From assembly GCA_949126835.1 (NCBI GenBank), contig OX421492.1:46320927-46384926 (forward strand): DNA of 64,000 bases, given 5' to 3'. Within the stretch, counting starts at the first letter, position 1, and each line of letters begins with the position of its first letter. Origin of the DNA: Anisus vortex (lineage: Eukaryota; Mollusca; Gastropoda; Planorbidae). Under the pieces are notes generated by a model that was given only the letters and a program-made list of their open reading frames with translations, made no database searches and was not told the origin of the DNA. Shown here in pieces: positions 1 to 10,764 of this stretch. A program made the position numbers and the translations under genes.

Positions 1-2241
1 ATAGACCCGAACTTAGTAACCTTTTTAAAATTGAAGATAAAATTGTTGACTAGCTCCGATTTCGTCTGCTATAGCCCCGCACTTAGTAACCTTTTTAAAA
101 TTGAAGAAAAAATTGGTGACTAGCTCTTATTTCGCCTGCTATAGCCCCGCATTTAGTAACCTTTTTAAAATTGAAGATAAAATTGGTGACTAGCTTCGAT
201 TTCGTCTGCTATAGCCCCGCACTTAGTAACCTTTTTAAAATTGAAGATAAATTTGGTGACTAGCTCCGATTTAGTCTGCTATAGCCCCGCATTTAGTAAC
301 CTTTTTAAAATTTAAGATACAATTGGTGACTAGCTTCGATTTCGTCTGCTATAGCCCCGCACTTAGTAACATTTTTAAAAATTGAAGATAAAATTGGTGA
401 CTAGCTCCGATTTCGTTTGCTATAGCCCCGCACTTAGTAGCCTTTTTAAAATTGAAGATAAAATTGGTGACTAGCTCCGATTTTGTCTGCTATAGCCCCG
501 CACTTAGTAACCTTTTAAAAATTGAAGATAAAATTGGTGAATAGCTCCGATTTCGTCTGCTATAGCCCCGCACTTAGTAACCTTTTTAAAATTGAAGATA
601 AAATTGTTGACTAGCTCCGATTTCGTCTGCTATAGCCCCGCACTTAGTAACGTTATTAAATTGAACATAAAATTGGTGACTAGCTCCGATTTCGTCTGCT
701 ATAGCCCCGCACTTAGTAGCCTTTTTAAAATTGAAGATAAAATTGGTGACCAGCTCCGATTTCGTCTGCTATAGCCCCGCACTTAGTAACCTTTTAAAAA
801 TTGAAGATTAAATGGGTGACTAGCTCTTATTTCGTCTGCTATAGCCCCGCATTTAGTAACCTTTTTAAAATTGAAGATAAAGTTGGTGACTAGCTTTGAT
901 TTCGTCTGTTATAGCCCCGCACTTAGTAACCTTTTTAAAAATTGAAGATAAATTTGGTGACTAGCTCCGATTTCGTCTGCTATAGCCCCGCACTTAGTAA
1001 CGTTATTAAATTGAAGATAAAATTGGTGACTAGCTCCGATTTTGTCTGCTATAGCCCCGCACTTAGTAGCATTTTTAAAATTGAAGATAAAATTGGTGAC
1101 CAGCTCCGATTTCGTCTGCTATAGCCCCGCACTTAGTAACCTTTTTAAAATTGAAGATAAAATTGGTGACTAGCTCTTATTTCGTCTGCTATAGCCCCTC
1201 ATTTAGTAACCTTTTTAAAATTGAATATAAATTTGGTGACTAGCTCTGATTTCGTCCGCTATAGCCCCGCACTTAGTAACCTTTTTAAAATTGAAGATAA
1301 AATTGGTGACTAGCTCTGATTTCGTCTGCTATAGCCCCGCACTTAGTAACCTTTTTAAAATTGAAGAAAAAATTAGTGACTAGCTCCGATTTCGTCTGCT
1401 ATAGCCCCGCACTTAGTAACCTTTTTAAAATTGAAGATAAAATTGTTGACTAGCTCTGATTTCGTCTGCTATAGCCCCGCACTTAGTAACCTTTTTAAAA
1501 TTGAAGATAAAATTGGTGACTAGCTCTTATTTCGTCTGCTATAGCCCCTCATTTAGTAACCTTTTTTTAAATTGAAGATAAATTTGGTGACTAGCTCTGA
1601 TTTCGTCTGCTATAGCCCCGCACTTAGTAACCTTTTTAAAATTGAAGATAAAATTGGTGACTAGCTCTGATTTCGTCTGCTATAGCCCCGCACTTAGTAC
1701 CCTTTTTAAAATTGAAGATAAAATTAGTGACTAGCTCCGATTTCGTCTGCTATAGCCCCGCACTTAGTAACCTTTTTAAAATTGAAGATAAAATTGTTGA
1801 CTAGCTCCGATTTCGTCTGCTATAGCCCCGCACTTAGTAACCTTTTTAAAATTGAAGATAAAATTGGTGACTAGCTCTTATTTCGTCTGCTATAGCCCCG
1901 CATTTAGTAACCTTTTTAAAATTGAAGATAAAATGGGTGACTAGCTTCGATTTCGTCTGCTATAGCCCCGCACTTAGTAACCTTTTTAAAATTGAAGATA
2001 AATTTGGTGACTAGCTCCGATTTCGTCTGCTATAGCCCCGCACTTAGTAACCTTTTTAAAATTGAAGATAAAATTGGTGACTAGCTCTTATTTCGTCTGC
2101 TATAGCCCCGCATTTAGTAACCTTTTTAAAATTGAAGATAAATTTGGTGACTAGCTCTGATTTCGTCTGCTATAGCCCCGCACTTAGTAACCTTTTTAAA
2201 ATTGAAGATAAAATTAGTGACTAGCTCCGATTTCGTCTGCT
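1..2241 (+). repeat. HOR block A, unit 1 (32 monomers)
   Basis: This unit begins with a distinctive monomer reading TAGACCCGAAC in place of the usual TAGCCCCGCAC. The same monomer recurs at 2242 and 4134, giving unit lengths of 2241 and 1892 bp. Shared markers that keep order with unit 2 include the TTTCGCC monomer near position 130, the AACATTTTT monomer near 365, the AACGTTATT monomers near 650 and 1000, and the TAGTACCC monomer at about 1695. The TTTAG variant found in every block from 6.3 kb onward, and the GCGTCGC variant found from 11.9 kb onward, are both absent. The left edge is the window edge, so the true unit start may lie outside. Confidence 0.8.
1801..1870 (+). repeat. Canonical 70-bp monomer (reference copy)
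   Basis: This copy matches the commonest base at every position I checked and is used here as the reference, numbered 1-70 from CTAG. It contains CTAG (1-4), AGCT (3-6), CpG at 8-9, 14-15 and 29-30, the 8-bp palindrome GCTATAGC (19-26), the 8-bp palindrome TTTTAAAA (44-51) and an A-rich tail ending in TTGGTGA. It has no ATG on either strand. Recurrent variant sites are 2 (T to C), 7-9, 14 (C to T), 27-28 (CC to GT), 29, 40 (A to G), 41-42, 46, 66 (G to A) and 67 (G to T). The choice of start is arbitrary, since a tandem repeat has no natural first base. Confidence 0.93.
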
Positions 2242-4133
2242 ATAGACCCGAACTTAGTAACCTTTTTAAAATTGAAGATAAAATTGTTGACTAGCTCCGA
2301 TTTCGTCTTCTATAGCCCCGCACTTAGTAACCTTTTTAAAATTGAAGAAAAAATTGGTGACTAGCTCTTATTTCGCCTGCTATAGCCCCGCATTTAGTAA
2401 CCTTTTTAAAATTGAAGATAAAATTGGTGACTAGCTTCGATTTCGTCTGCTATAGCCCCGCACTTAGTAACCTTTTTAAAATTGAAGATAAATTTGGTGA
2501 CTAGCTCCGATTTAGTCTGCTATAGCCCCGCATTTAGTAACCTTTTTAAAATTTAAGATACAATTGGTGACTAGCTTCGATTTCGTCTGCTATAGCCCCG
2601 CACTTAGTAACATTTTTAAAAATTGAAGATAAAATTGGTGACTAGCTCCGATTTCGTCTGCTATAGCCCCGCACTTAGTAGCCTTTTTAAAATTGAAGAT
2701 AAAATTGGTGACTAGCTCCGATTTTGTCTGCTATAGCCCCGCACTTAGTAACCTTTTTAAAAATTGAAGATAAAATTGGTGACTAGCTCCGATTTCGTCT
2801 GCTATAGCCCCGCACTTAGTAACCTTTTTAAAATTGAAGATAAAATTGTTGACTAGCTCCGATTTCGTCTGCTATAGCCCCGCACTTAGTAACGTTATTA
2901 AATTGAACATAAAATTGGTGACTAGCTCCGATTTCGTCTGCTATAGCCCCGCACTTAGTAGCCTTTTTAAAATTGAAGATAAAATTGGTGACCAGCTCCG
3001 ATTTCGTCTGCTATAGCCCCGCACTTAGTAACCTTTTAAAAATTGAAGATTAAATGGGTGACTAGCTCTTATTTCGTCTGCTATAGCCCCGCATTTAGTA
3101 ACCTTTTTAAAATTGAAGATAAAGTTGGTGACTAGCTTTGATTTCGTCTGTTATAGCCCCGCACTTAGTAACCTTTTTAAAAATTGAAGATAAATTTGGT
3201 GACTAGCTCCGATTTCGTCTGCTATAGCCCCGCACTTAGTAACGTTATTAAATTGAAGATAAAATTGGTGACTAGCTCCGATTTTGTCTGCTATAGCCCC
3301 GCACTTAGTAACCTTTTTAAAATTGAAGATAAAATTGGTGACTAGCTCTTATTTCGTCTGCTATAGCCCCTCATTTAGTAACCTTTTTAAAATTGAATAT
3401 AAATTTGGTGACTAGCTCTGATTTCGTCCGCTATAGCCCCGCACTTAGTAACCTTTTTAAAATTGAAGATAAAATTGGTGACTAGCTCTGATTTCGTCTG
3501 CTATAGCCCCGCACTTAGTAACTATTTTAAAATTGAAGAAAAAATTAGTGACTAGCTCCGATTTCGTCTGCTATAGCCCCGCACTTAGTAACCTTTTTAA
3601 AATTGAAGATAAAATTGTTGACTAGCTCTGATTTCGTCTGCTATAGCCCCGCACTTAGTAACCTTTTTAAAATTGAAGATAAAATTGGTGACTAGCTCTT
3701 ATTTCGTCTGCTATAGCCCCTCATTTAGTAACCTTTTTTTAAATTGAAGATAAAATTGGTGACTAGCTCTGATTTCGTCTGCTATAGCCCCGCACTTAGT
3801 ACCCTTTTTAAAATTGAAGATAAAATTAGTGACTAGCTCCGATTTCGTCTGCTATAGCCCCGCACTTAGTAACCTTTTTAAAATTGAAGATAAAATTGTT
3901 GACTAGCTCCGATTTCGTCTGCTATAGCCCCGCACTTAGTAACCTTTTTAAAATTGAAGATAAAATTGGTGACTAGCTCTTATTTCGTCTGCTATAGCCC
4001 CGCATTTAGTAACCTTTTTAAAATTGAAGATAAATTGGGTGACTAGCTCTGATTTCGTCTGCTATAGCCCCGCACTTAGTAACCTTTTTAAAATTGAAGA
4101 TAAAATTAGTGACTAGCTCCGATTTCGTCTGCT
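2242..4133 (+). repeat. HOR block A, unit 2 (27 monomers, contracted)
   Basis: This unit is collinear with the preceding one at an offset of 2241-2242 bp up to about 3,300. The offset then falls to about 2102 by position 3,799 and to 1892 at the unit end, a net loss of five monomers. One loss is clear near 3,300: the monomer pair carrying TAGTAGC and GACCAG, present near 1,060-1,110, is missing. A TCTTCTATAG variant near 2,308 is shared with the third unit at about 4,200 but not with the first, which suggests the second and third units share a more recent ancestor. Confidence 0.78.
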
Positions 4134-6744
4134 ATAGACCCGAACTTAGTAACCTTTTTAAAATTGAAGATAAAATTGTTGACTAGCTCCGATTTCGTCT
4201 TCTATAGCCCCGCACTTAGTAACCTTTTTAAAATTGAAGAAAAAATTGGTGACTAGCTCTTATTTCGCCTGCTATAGCCCCGCATTTAGTAACCTTTTTA
4301 AAATTGAAGATAAAATTGGTGACTAGCTTCGATTTCGTCTGCTATAGCCCCGCACTTAGTAACCTTTTTAAAATTGAAGATAAATTTGGTGACTAGCTCC
4401 GATTTAGTCTGCTATAGCCCCGCATTTAGTAACCTTTTTAAAATTTAAGATACAATTGGTGACTAGCTTCGATTTCGTCTGCTATAGCCCCGCACTTAGT
4501 AACATTTTTAAAAATTGAAGATAAAATTGGTGACTAGCTCCGATTTCGTCTGCTATAGCCCCGCACTTAGTAGCCTTTTTAAAATTGAAGATAAAATTGG
4601 TGACTAGCTCCGATTTTGTCTGCTATAGCCCCGCACTTAGTAACCTTTTTAAAAATTGAAGATAAAATTGGTGACTAGCTCCGATTTCGTCTGCTATAGC
4701 CCCGCACTTAGTAACCTTTTTAAAATTGAAGATAAAATTGTTGACTAGCTCCGATTTCGTCTGCTATAGCCCCGCACTTAGTAACGTTATTAAATTGAAG
4801 ATAAAATTGGTGACTAGCTCCGATTTCGTCTGCTATAGCCCCGCACTTATTAGCCTTATTAAAATTGAAGATAAAATTGGTGACCAGCTATGATTTCGTC
4901 TGCTATAGCCCCGCACTTAGTAACCTTTTAAAAATTGAAGATAAAATGGGTGACTAGCTCTTATTTCGTCTGCTATAGCCCCGCATTTAGTAACCTTTTT
5001 AAAATTGAAGATAAAGTTGGTGACTAGCTTCGATTTCGTCTGTTATAGCCCCGCACTTAGTAACCTTTTTAAAAATTGAAGATAAATTTGGTGACTAGCT
5101 CCGATTTCGTCTGCTATAGCCCCGCACTTAGTAACGTTATTAAATTGAAGATAAAATTGGTGACTAGCTCCGATTTTGTCTGCTATAGCCCCGCACTTAG
5201 TAGCCTTTTTAAAATTGAAGATAAAATTGGTGACCAGCTCCGATTTCGTCTGCTATAGCCCCGCACTTAGTAACCTTTTTAAAATTGAAGATAAAATTGG
5301 TGACTAGCTCTTATTTCGTCTGCTATAGCCCCTCATTTAGTAACCTTTTTAAAATTGAAGATAAATTTGGTGACTAGCTCTGATTTCGTCTGCTATAGCC
5401 CCGCACTTAGAAACCTTTTTAAAATTGAAGATAAAATTGGTGACTAGCTCTGATTTCGTCTGCTATAGCCCCGCACTTAATAACCTTTTTAAAATTGAAG
5501 ATAAAATTAGTGACTAGCTCCGATTTCGTCTGCTATAGCCCCGCACTTAGTAACCTTTTTAAAATTGAAGATAAAATTGTTGACTAGCTCCGATTTCGTC
5601 TGCTATAGCCCCGCACTTAGTAACCTTTTTAAAATTGAAGATAAAATTGGTGACTAGCTCTTATTTCGTCTGCTATAGCCCCGCATTTAGTAACCTTTTT
5701 AAAATTGAAGATAAAATTGGTGACTAGCTTCGATTTCGTCTGCTATAGCCCCGCACTTAGTAACCTTTTTAAAATTGAAGAGAAATTTGGTGACTAGCTC
5801 CGATTTAGTCTGCTATAGCCCCGCATTTAGTAACCTTTTTAAAATTGAAGATAAAATTGGTGACTAGCTTCGATTTCGTCTGCTATAGCCCCGCACTTAG
5901 TAACATTTTTAAAAATTGAAGATAAAATTGGTGACTAGCTCCGATTTCGTCTGCTATAGCCCCGCACTTAGTAACCTTTTTAAAATTGAAGATAAAATTG
6001 TTGACTAGCTCTGATTTCGTCTGCTATAGCCCCGCACTTAGTAACGTTTTTAAAATTGAAGATAAAATTGATGACTAGCTCCGATTTTGCCTGCTATAGC
6101 CCCGCACTTAGTAACCATTTTTTAATTAAAGATAAAATTGGTGACTAGCTCCGATTTCGTCTGCTATAGCCCCGCACTTAGTAACCTTTTTAAAATTGAA
6201 GATAAAATTGGTGACTAGCTCCGATTTCGTCTGCTATATCCCCGCACCTAGTAACCTTTTTAAAATTGAAGATAAAACTTGGTGACTAGCTCCGATTTCG
6301 TCTGCTATAGCCCCGCACTTAGTAACCTTTTTAAAATTGAAGATAAAATTGGTGACTAGCTCCGATTTCGTCTGCTTTAGTCCCGCGTTTAGTAACCTTT
6401 ATAAAATTGAATATAAAATTGGTGACTAGCTCCGATTTCGTCTGCTATAGCCCCGCACCTAGTAACCTTTTTAAAATTGAAGATACAATTGGTGACTAGC
6501 TCTGAATTCGTCTGCTATGGCCCCGCACTTAGTAACCTTTTTAAAATAGAAGATAAAATTGGTGACTAGCTCCGATTTCGTCTGCTATATCCCCGCACCT
6601 AGTAACCTTTTTAAAAAAGAAGATAAAATTGGTGACTAGCTCCGATTTCGTCTGCTTTAGTTCCGCACTTAGTAACCTTTATTAAAATTGAAGATAAAAT
6701 TGGTGACTAGCTCTGATTTCGTCTGCTATAGCCCCGCACTTAGT
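4134..6744 (+). repeat. Third HOR unit: block A start grading into block B
   Basis: The left part follows block A monomer by monomer (TAGACCC start, TCTTCTATAG, TTTCGCC, AACATTTTT at 4,501). From about 5,000 the order follows the block B pattern, including a TTAATTAA-containing monomer near 6,117 and the first TTTAG-type monomer at 6,375. The AACATTTTT marker recurs at 6,745, a spacing of 2244 bp. The unit therefore bridges two HOR families and probably contains an old exchange point. Its exact position is unclear because the two families share many monomer types. Confidence 0.65.
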
Positions 6745-8919
6745 AACATTTTTAAAAATTGAAGATAAAATTGGTGACTAGCTCCGATTTCGTCTGCTAT
6801 AGCCCCGCACTTAGTAGCCTTTTTAAAATTGAAGATAAAATTGGTGACTATCTCCGATTTTGTCTGCTATAGCCCCGCACTTAGTAACCTTTTTAAAAAT
6901 TGAAGATAAAATTGGTGACTAGCTCCGATTTCGTCTGCTATAGCCCCGCACTTAGTAACCTTTTTAAAATTGAAGATAAAATTGTTGACTAGCTCCGATT
7001 TCGTCTGCTATAGCCCCGCACTTAGTAACGTTATTAAATTGAAGATAAAATTGGTGACTAGCTCCGATTTCGTCTGCTATAGCCCCGCACTTAGTAGCCT
7101 TTTTAAAATTGAAGATAAAATTGGTGACCAGCTCCGATTTCGTCTGCTATAGCCCCGCACTTAGTAACCTTTTAAAAATTGAAGATAAAATGGGTGACTA
7201 GCTCTTATTTCGTCTGCTATAGCCCCGCATTTAGTAACCTTTTTAAAATTGAAGATAAAGTTGGTGACTAGCTTCGATTTCGTCTGTTATAGCCCCGCAC
7301 TTAGTAACCTTTTTAAAAATTGAAGATAAATTTAGTGACTAGCTCCGATTTCGTCTGCTATAGCCCCGCACTTAGTAACGTTATTAAATTGAAGATAAAA
7401 TTGGTGACTAGCTCCGATTTTGTCTGCTATAGCCCCGCACTTAGTAGCCTTTTTAAAATTGAAGATAAAATTGGTGACCAGCTCCGATTTCGTCTGCTAT
7501 AGCCCCGCACTTAGTAACCTTTTTAAAATTGAAGATAAAATTGGTGACTAGCTCTTATTTCGTCTGCTATAGCCCCTCATTTAGTAACCTTTTTAAAATT
7601 GAAGATAAATTTGGTGACTAGCTCTGATTTCGTCTGCTATAGCCCCGCACTTAGTAACCTTTTTAAAATTGAAGATAAAATTGGTGACTAGCTCTGATTT
7701 CGTCTGCTATAGCCCCGCACTTAGTAACCTTTTTAAAATTGAAGATAAAATTAGTGACTAGCTCCGATTTCGTCTGCTATAGCCCCGCACTTAGTAACCT
7801 TTTTAAAATTGAAGATAAAATTGTTGACTAGCTCCGATTTCGTCTGCTATAGCCCCGCACTTAGTAACCTTTTTAAAATTGAAGATAAAATTGGTGACTA
7901 GCTCTTATTTCGTCTGCTATAGCCCCGCATTTAGTAACCTTTTTAAAATTGAAGATAAAATTGGTGACTAGCTTCGATTTCGTCTGCTATAGCCCCGCAC
8001 TTAGTAACCTTTTTAAAATTGAAGATAAAATTGGTGACTAGCTTCGATTTCGTCTGCTATAGCCCCGCACTTAGTAACATTTTTAAAAATTGAAGATAAA
8101 ATTGGTGACTAGCTCCGATTTCGTCTGCTATAGCCCCGCACTTAGTAACCTTTTTAAAATTGAAGATAAAATTGTTGACTAGCTCTGATTTCGTCTGCTA
8201 TAGCCCCGCACTTAGTAACGTTTTTAAAATTGAAGATAAAATTGATGACTAGCTCCGATTTTGCCTGCTATAGCCCCGCACTTAGTAACCATTTTTTAAT
8301 TAAAGATAAAATTGGTGACTAGCTCCGATTTCGTCTGCTATAGCCCCGCACTTAGTAACCTTTTTAAAATTGAAGATAAAATTGGTGACTAGCTCCGATT
8401 TCGTCTGCTATATCCCCGCACCTAGTAACCTTTTTAAAATTGAAGATAAAACTTGGTGACTAGCTCCGATTTCGTCTGCTATAGCCCCGCACTTAGTAAC
8501 CTTTTTAAAATTGAAGATAAAATTGGTGACTAGCTCCGATTTCGTCTGCTTTAGTCCCGCGTTTAGTAACCTTTATAAAATTGAATATAAAATTGGTGAC
8601 TAGCTCCGATTTCGTCTGCTATAGCCCCGCACCTAGTAACCTTTTTAAAATTGAAGATACAATTGGTGACTAGCTCTGAATTCGTCTGCTATGGCCCCGC
8701 ACTTAGTAACCTTTTTTAAAATAGAAGATAAAATTGGTGACTAGCTCCGATTTCGTCTGCTATATCCCCGCACCTAGTAACCTTTTTAAAAAAGAAGATA
8801 AAATTGGTGACTAGCTCCGATTTCGTCTGCTTTAGTTCCGCACTTAGTAACCTTTATTAAAATTGAAGATAAAATTGGTGACTAGCTCTGATTTCGTCTG
8901 CTATAGCCCCGCACTTAGT
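6745..8919 (+). repeat. HOR block B, unit 2 (about 31 monomers)
   Basis: Marker monomers repeat at a fixed spacing. The TTTAG-type monomer lies at 6,375, 8,549 and 10,723 (2174 bp each). The TTAATTAA-containing monomer lies near 6,117, 8,291 and 10,465 (2174 bp each). AACATTTTT lies at 6,745 and 8,920. 2174 is 31 x 70 plus a few single-base insertions in the T/A runs. This unit lacks the TTTAGTCTGC monomer present in the flanking units near 5,800 and 10,150, a single-monomer deletion. Confidence 0.78.
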
Positions 8920-10764
8920 AACATTTTTAAAAATTGAAGATAAAATTGGTGACTAGCTCCGATTTCGTCTGCTATAGCCCCGCACTTAGTAGCCTTTTTA
9001 AAATTGAAGATAAAATTGGCGACTAGCTCCGATTTCGTCTGCTATAGCCCCGCACTTAGTAACCTTTTTAAAATTGAAGATAAAATTGTTGACTAGCTCC
9101 GATTTCGTCTGCTATAGCCCCGCACTTAGTAACGTTATTAAATTGAAGATAAAATTGGTGACTAGCTCCGATTTCGTCTGCTATAGCCCCGCACTTAGTA
9201 GCCTTTTTAAAATTGAAGATAAAATTGGTGACCAGCTCCGATTTCGTCTGCTATAGCCCCGCACTTAGTAACCTTTTAAAAATTGAAGATAAAATGGGTG
9301 ACTAGCTCTTATTTCGTCTGCTATAGCCCCGCATTTAGTAACCTTTTTAAAATTGAAGATAAAGTTGGTGACTAGCTTCGATTTCGTCTGTTATAGCCCC
9401 GCACTTAGTAACCTTTTTAAAAATTGAAGATAAATTTGGTGACTAGCTCCGATTTCGTCTGCTATAGCCCCGCACTTAGTAACGTTATTAAATTGAAGAT
9501 AAAATTGGTGACTAGCTCCGATTTTGTCTGCTATAGCCCCGCACTTAGTAGCCTTTTTAAAATTGAAGATAAAATTGGTGACCAGCTCCGATTTCGTCTG
9601 CTATAGCCCCGCACTTAGTAACCTTTTTAAAATTGAAGATAAAATTGGTGACTAGCTCTTATTTCGTCTGCTATAGCCCCTCATTTAGTAATCTTTTTAA
9701 AATTGAAGATAAATTTGGTGACTAGCTCTGATTTCGTCTGCTATAGCCCCGCACTTAGTAACCTTTTTAAAATTGAAGATAAAATTGGTGACTAGCTCTG
9801 ATTTCGTCTGCTATAGCCCCGCACTTAGTAACCTTTTTAAAATTGAAGATAAAATTAGTGACTAGCTCCGATTTCGTCTGCTATAGCCCCGCACTTAGTA
9901 ACCTTTTTAAAATTGAAGATAAAATTGTTGACTAGCTCCGATTTCGTCTGCTATAGCCCCGCACTTAGTAACCTTTTTAAAATTGAAGATAAAATTGGTG
10001 ACTAGCTCTTATTTCGTCTGCTATAGCCCCGCATTTAGTAACCTTTTTAAAATTGAAGATAAAATTGGTGACTAGCTTCGATTTCGTCTGCTATAGCCCC
10101 GCACTTAGTAACCTTTTTAAAATTGAAGAGAAATTTGGTGACTAGCTCCGATTTAGTCTGCTATAGCCCCGCATTTAGTAACCTTTTTAAAATTGAAGAT
10201 AAAATTGGTGACTAGCTTCGATTTCGTCTGCTATAGCCCCGCACTTAGTAACATTTTTAAAAATTGAAGATAAAATTGGTGACTAGCTCCGATTTCGTCT
10301 GCTATAGCCCCGCACTTAGTAACCTTTTTAAAATTGAAGATAAAATTGTTGACTAGCTCTGATTTCGTCTGCTATAGCCCCGCACTTAGTAACGTTTTTA
10401 AAATTGAAGATAAAATTGATGACTAGCTCCGATTTTGCCTGCTATAGCCCCGCACTTAGTAACCATTTTTTAATTAAAGATAAAATTGGTGACTAGCTCC
10501 GATTTCGTCTGCTATAGCCCCGCACTTAGTAACCTTTTTAAAATTGAAGATAAAATTGGTGACTAGCTCCGATTTCGTCTGCTATATCCCCGCACCTAGT
10601 AACCTTTTTAAAATTGAAGATAAAACTTGGTGACTAGCTCCGATTTCGTCTGCTATAGCCCCGCACTTAGTAACCTTTTTAAAATTGAAGATAAAATTGG
10701 TGACTAGCTCCGATTTCGTCTGCTTTAGTCCCGCGTTTAGTAACCTTTATAAAATTGAATATAA
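8920..10764 (+). repeat. HOR block B, unit 3 (cut by block C)
   Basis: This unit is collinear with the previous one at offsets of 2104 bp (7,320 to 9,424) and then 2174 bp (8,549 to 10,723). The offset changes by one monomer because the monomer missing from unit 2 is present here near 10,150. The block B order continues past the TTTAG monomer at 10,723 into sequence that is itself the start of the 2.38-kb block C repeat, so the right edge is set by the downstream duplication rather than by a visible break. Confidence 0.7.

Noticed and set aside
1801..1870. CENP-B box
   Set aside because: I compared both strands with the core TTCG-N4-A-N2-CGGG. TTCG is present, but the required A and CGGG are not at the right distance, and the reverse strand has no TTCG.
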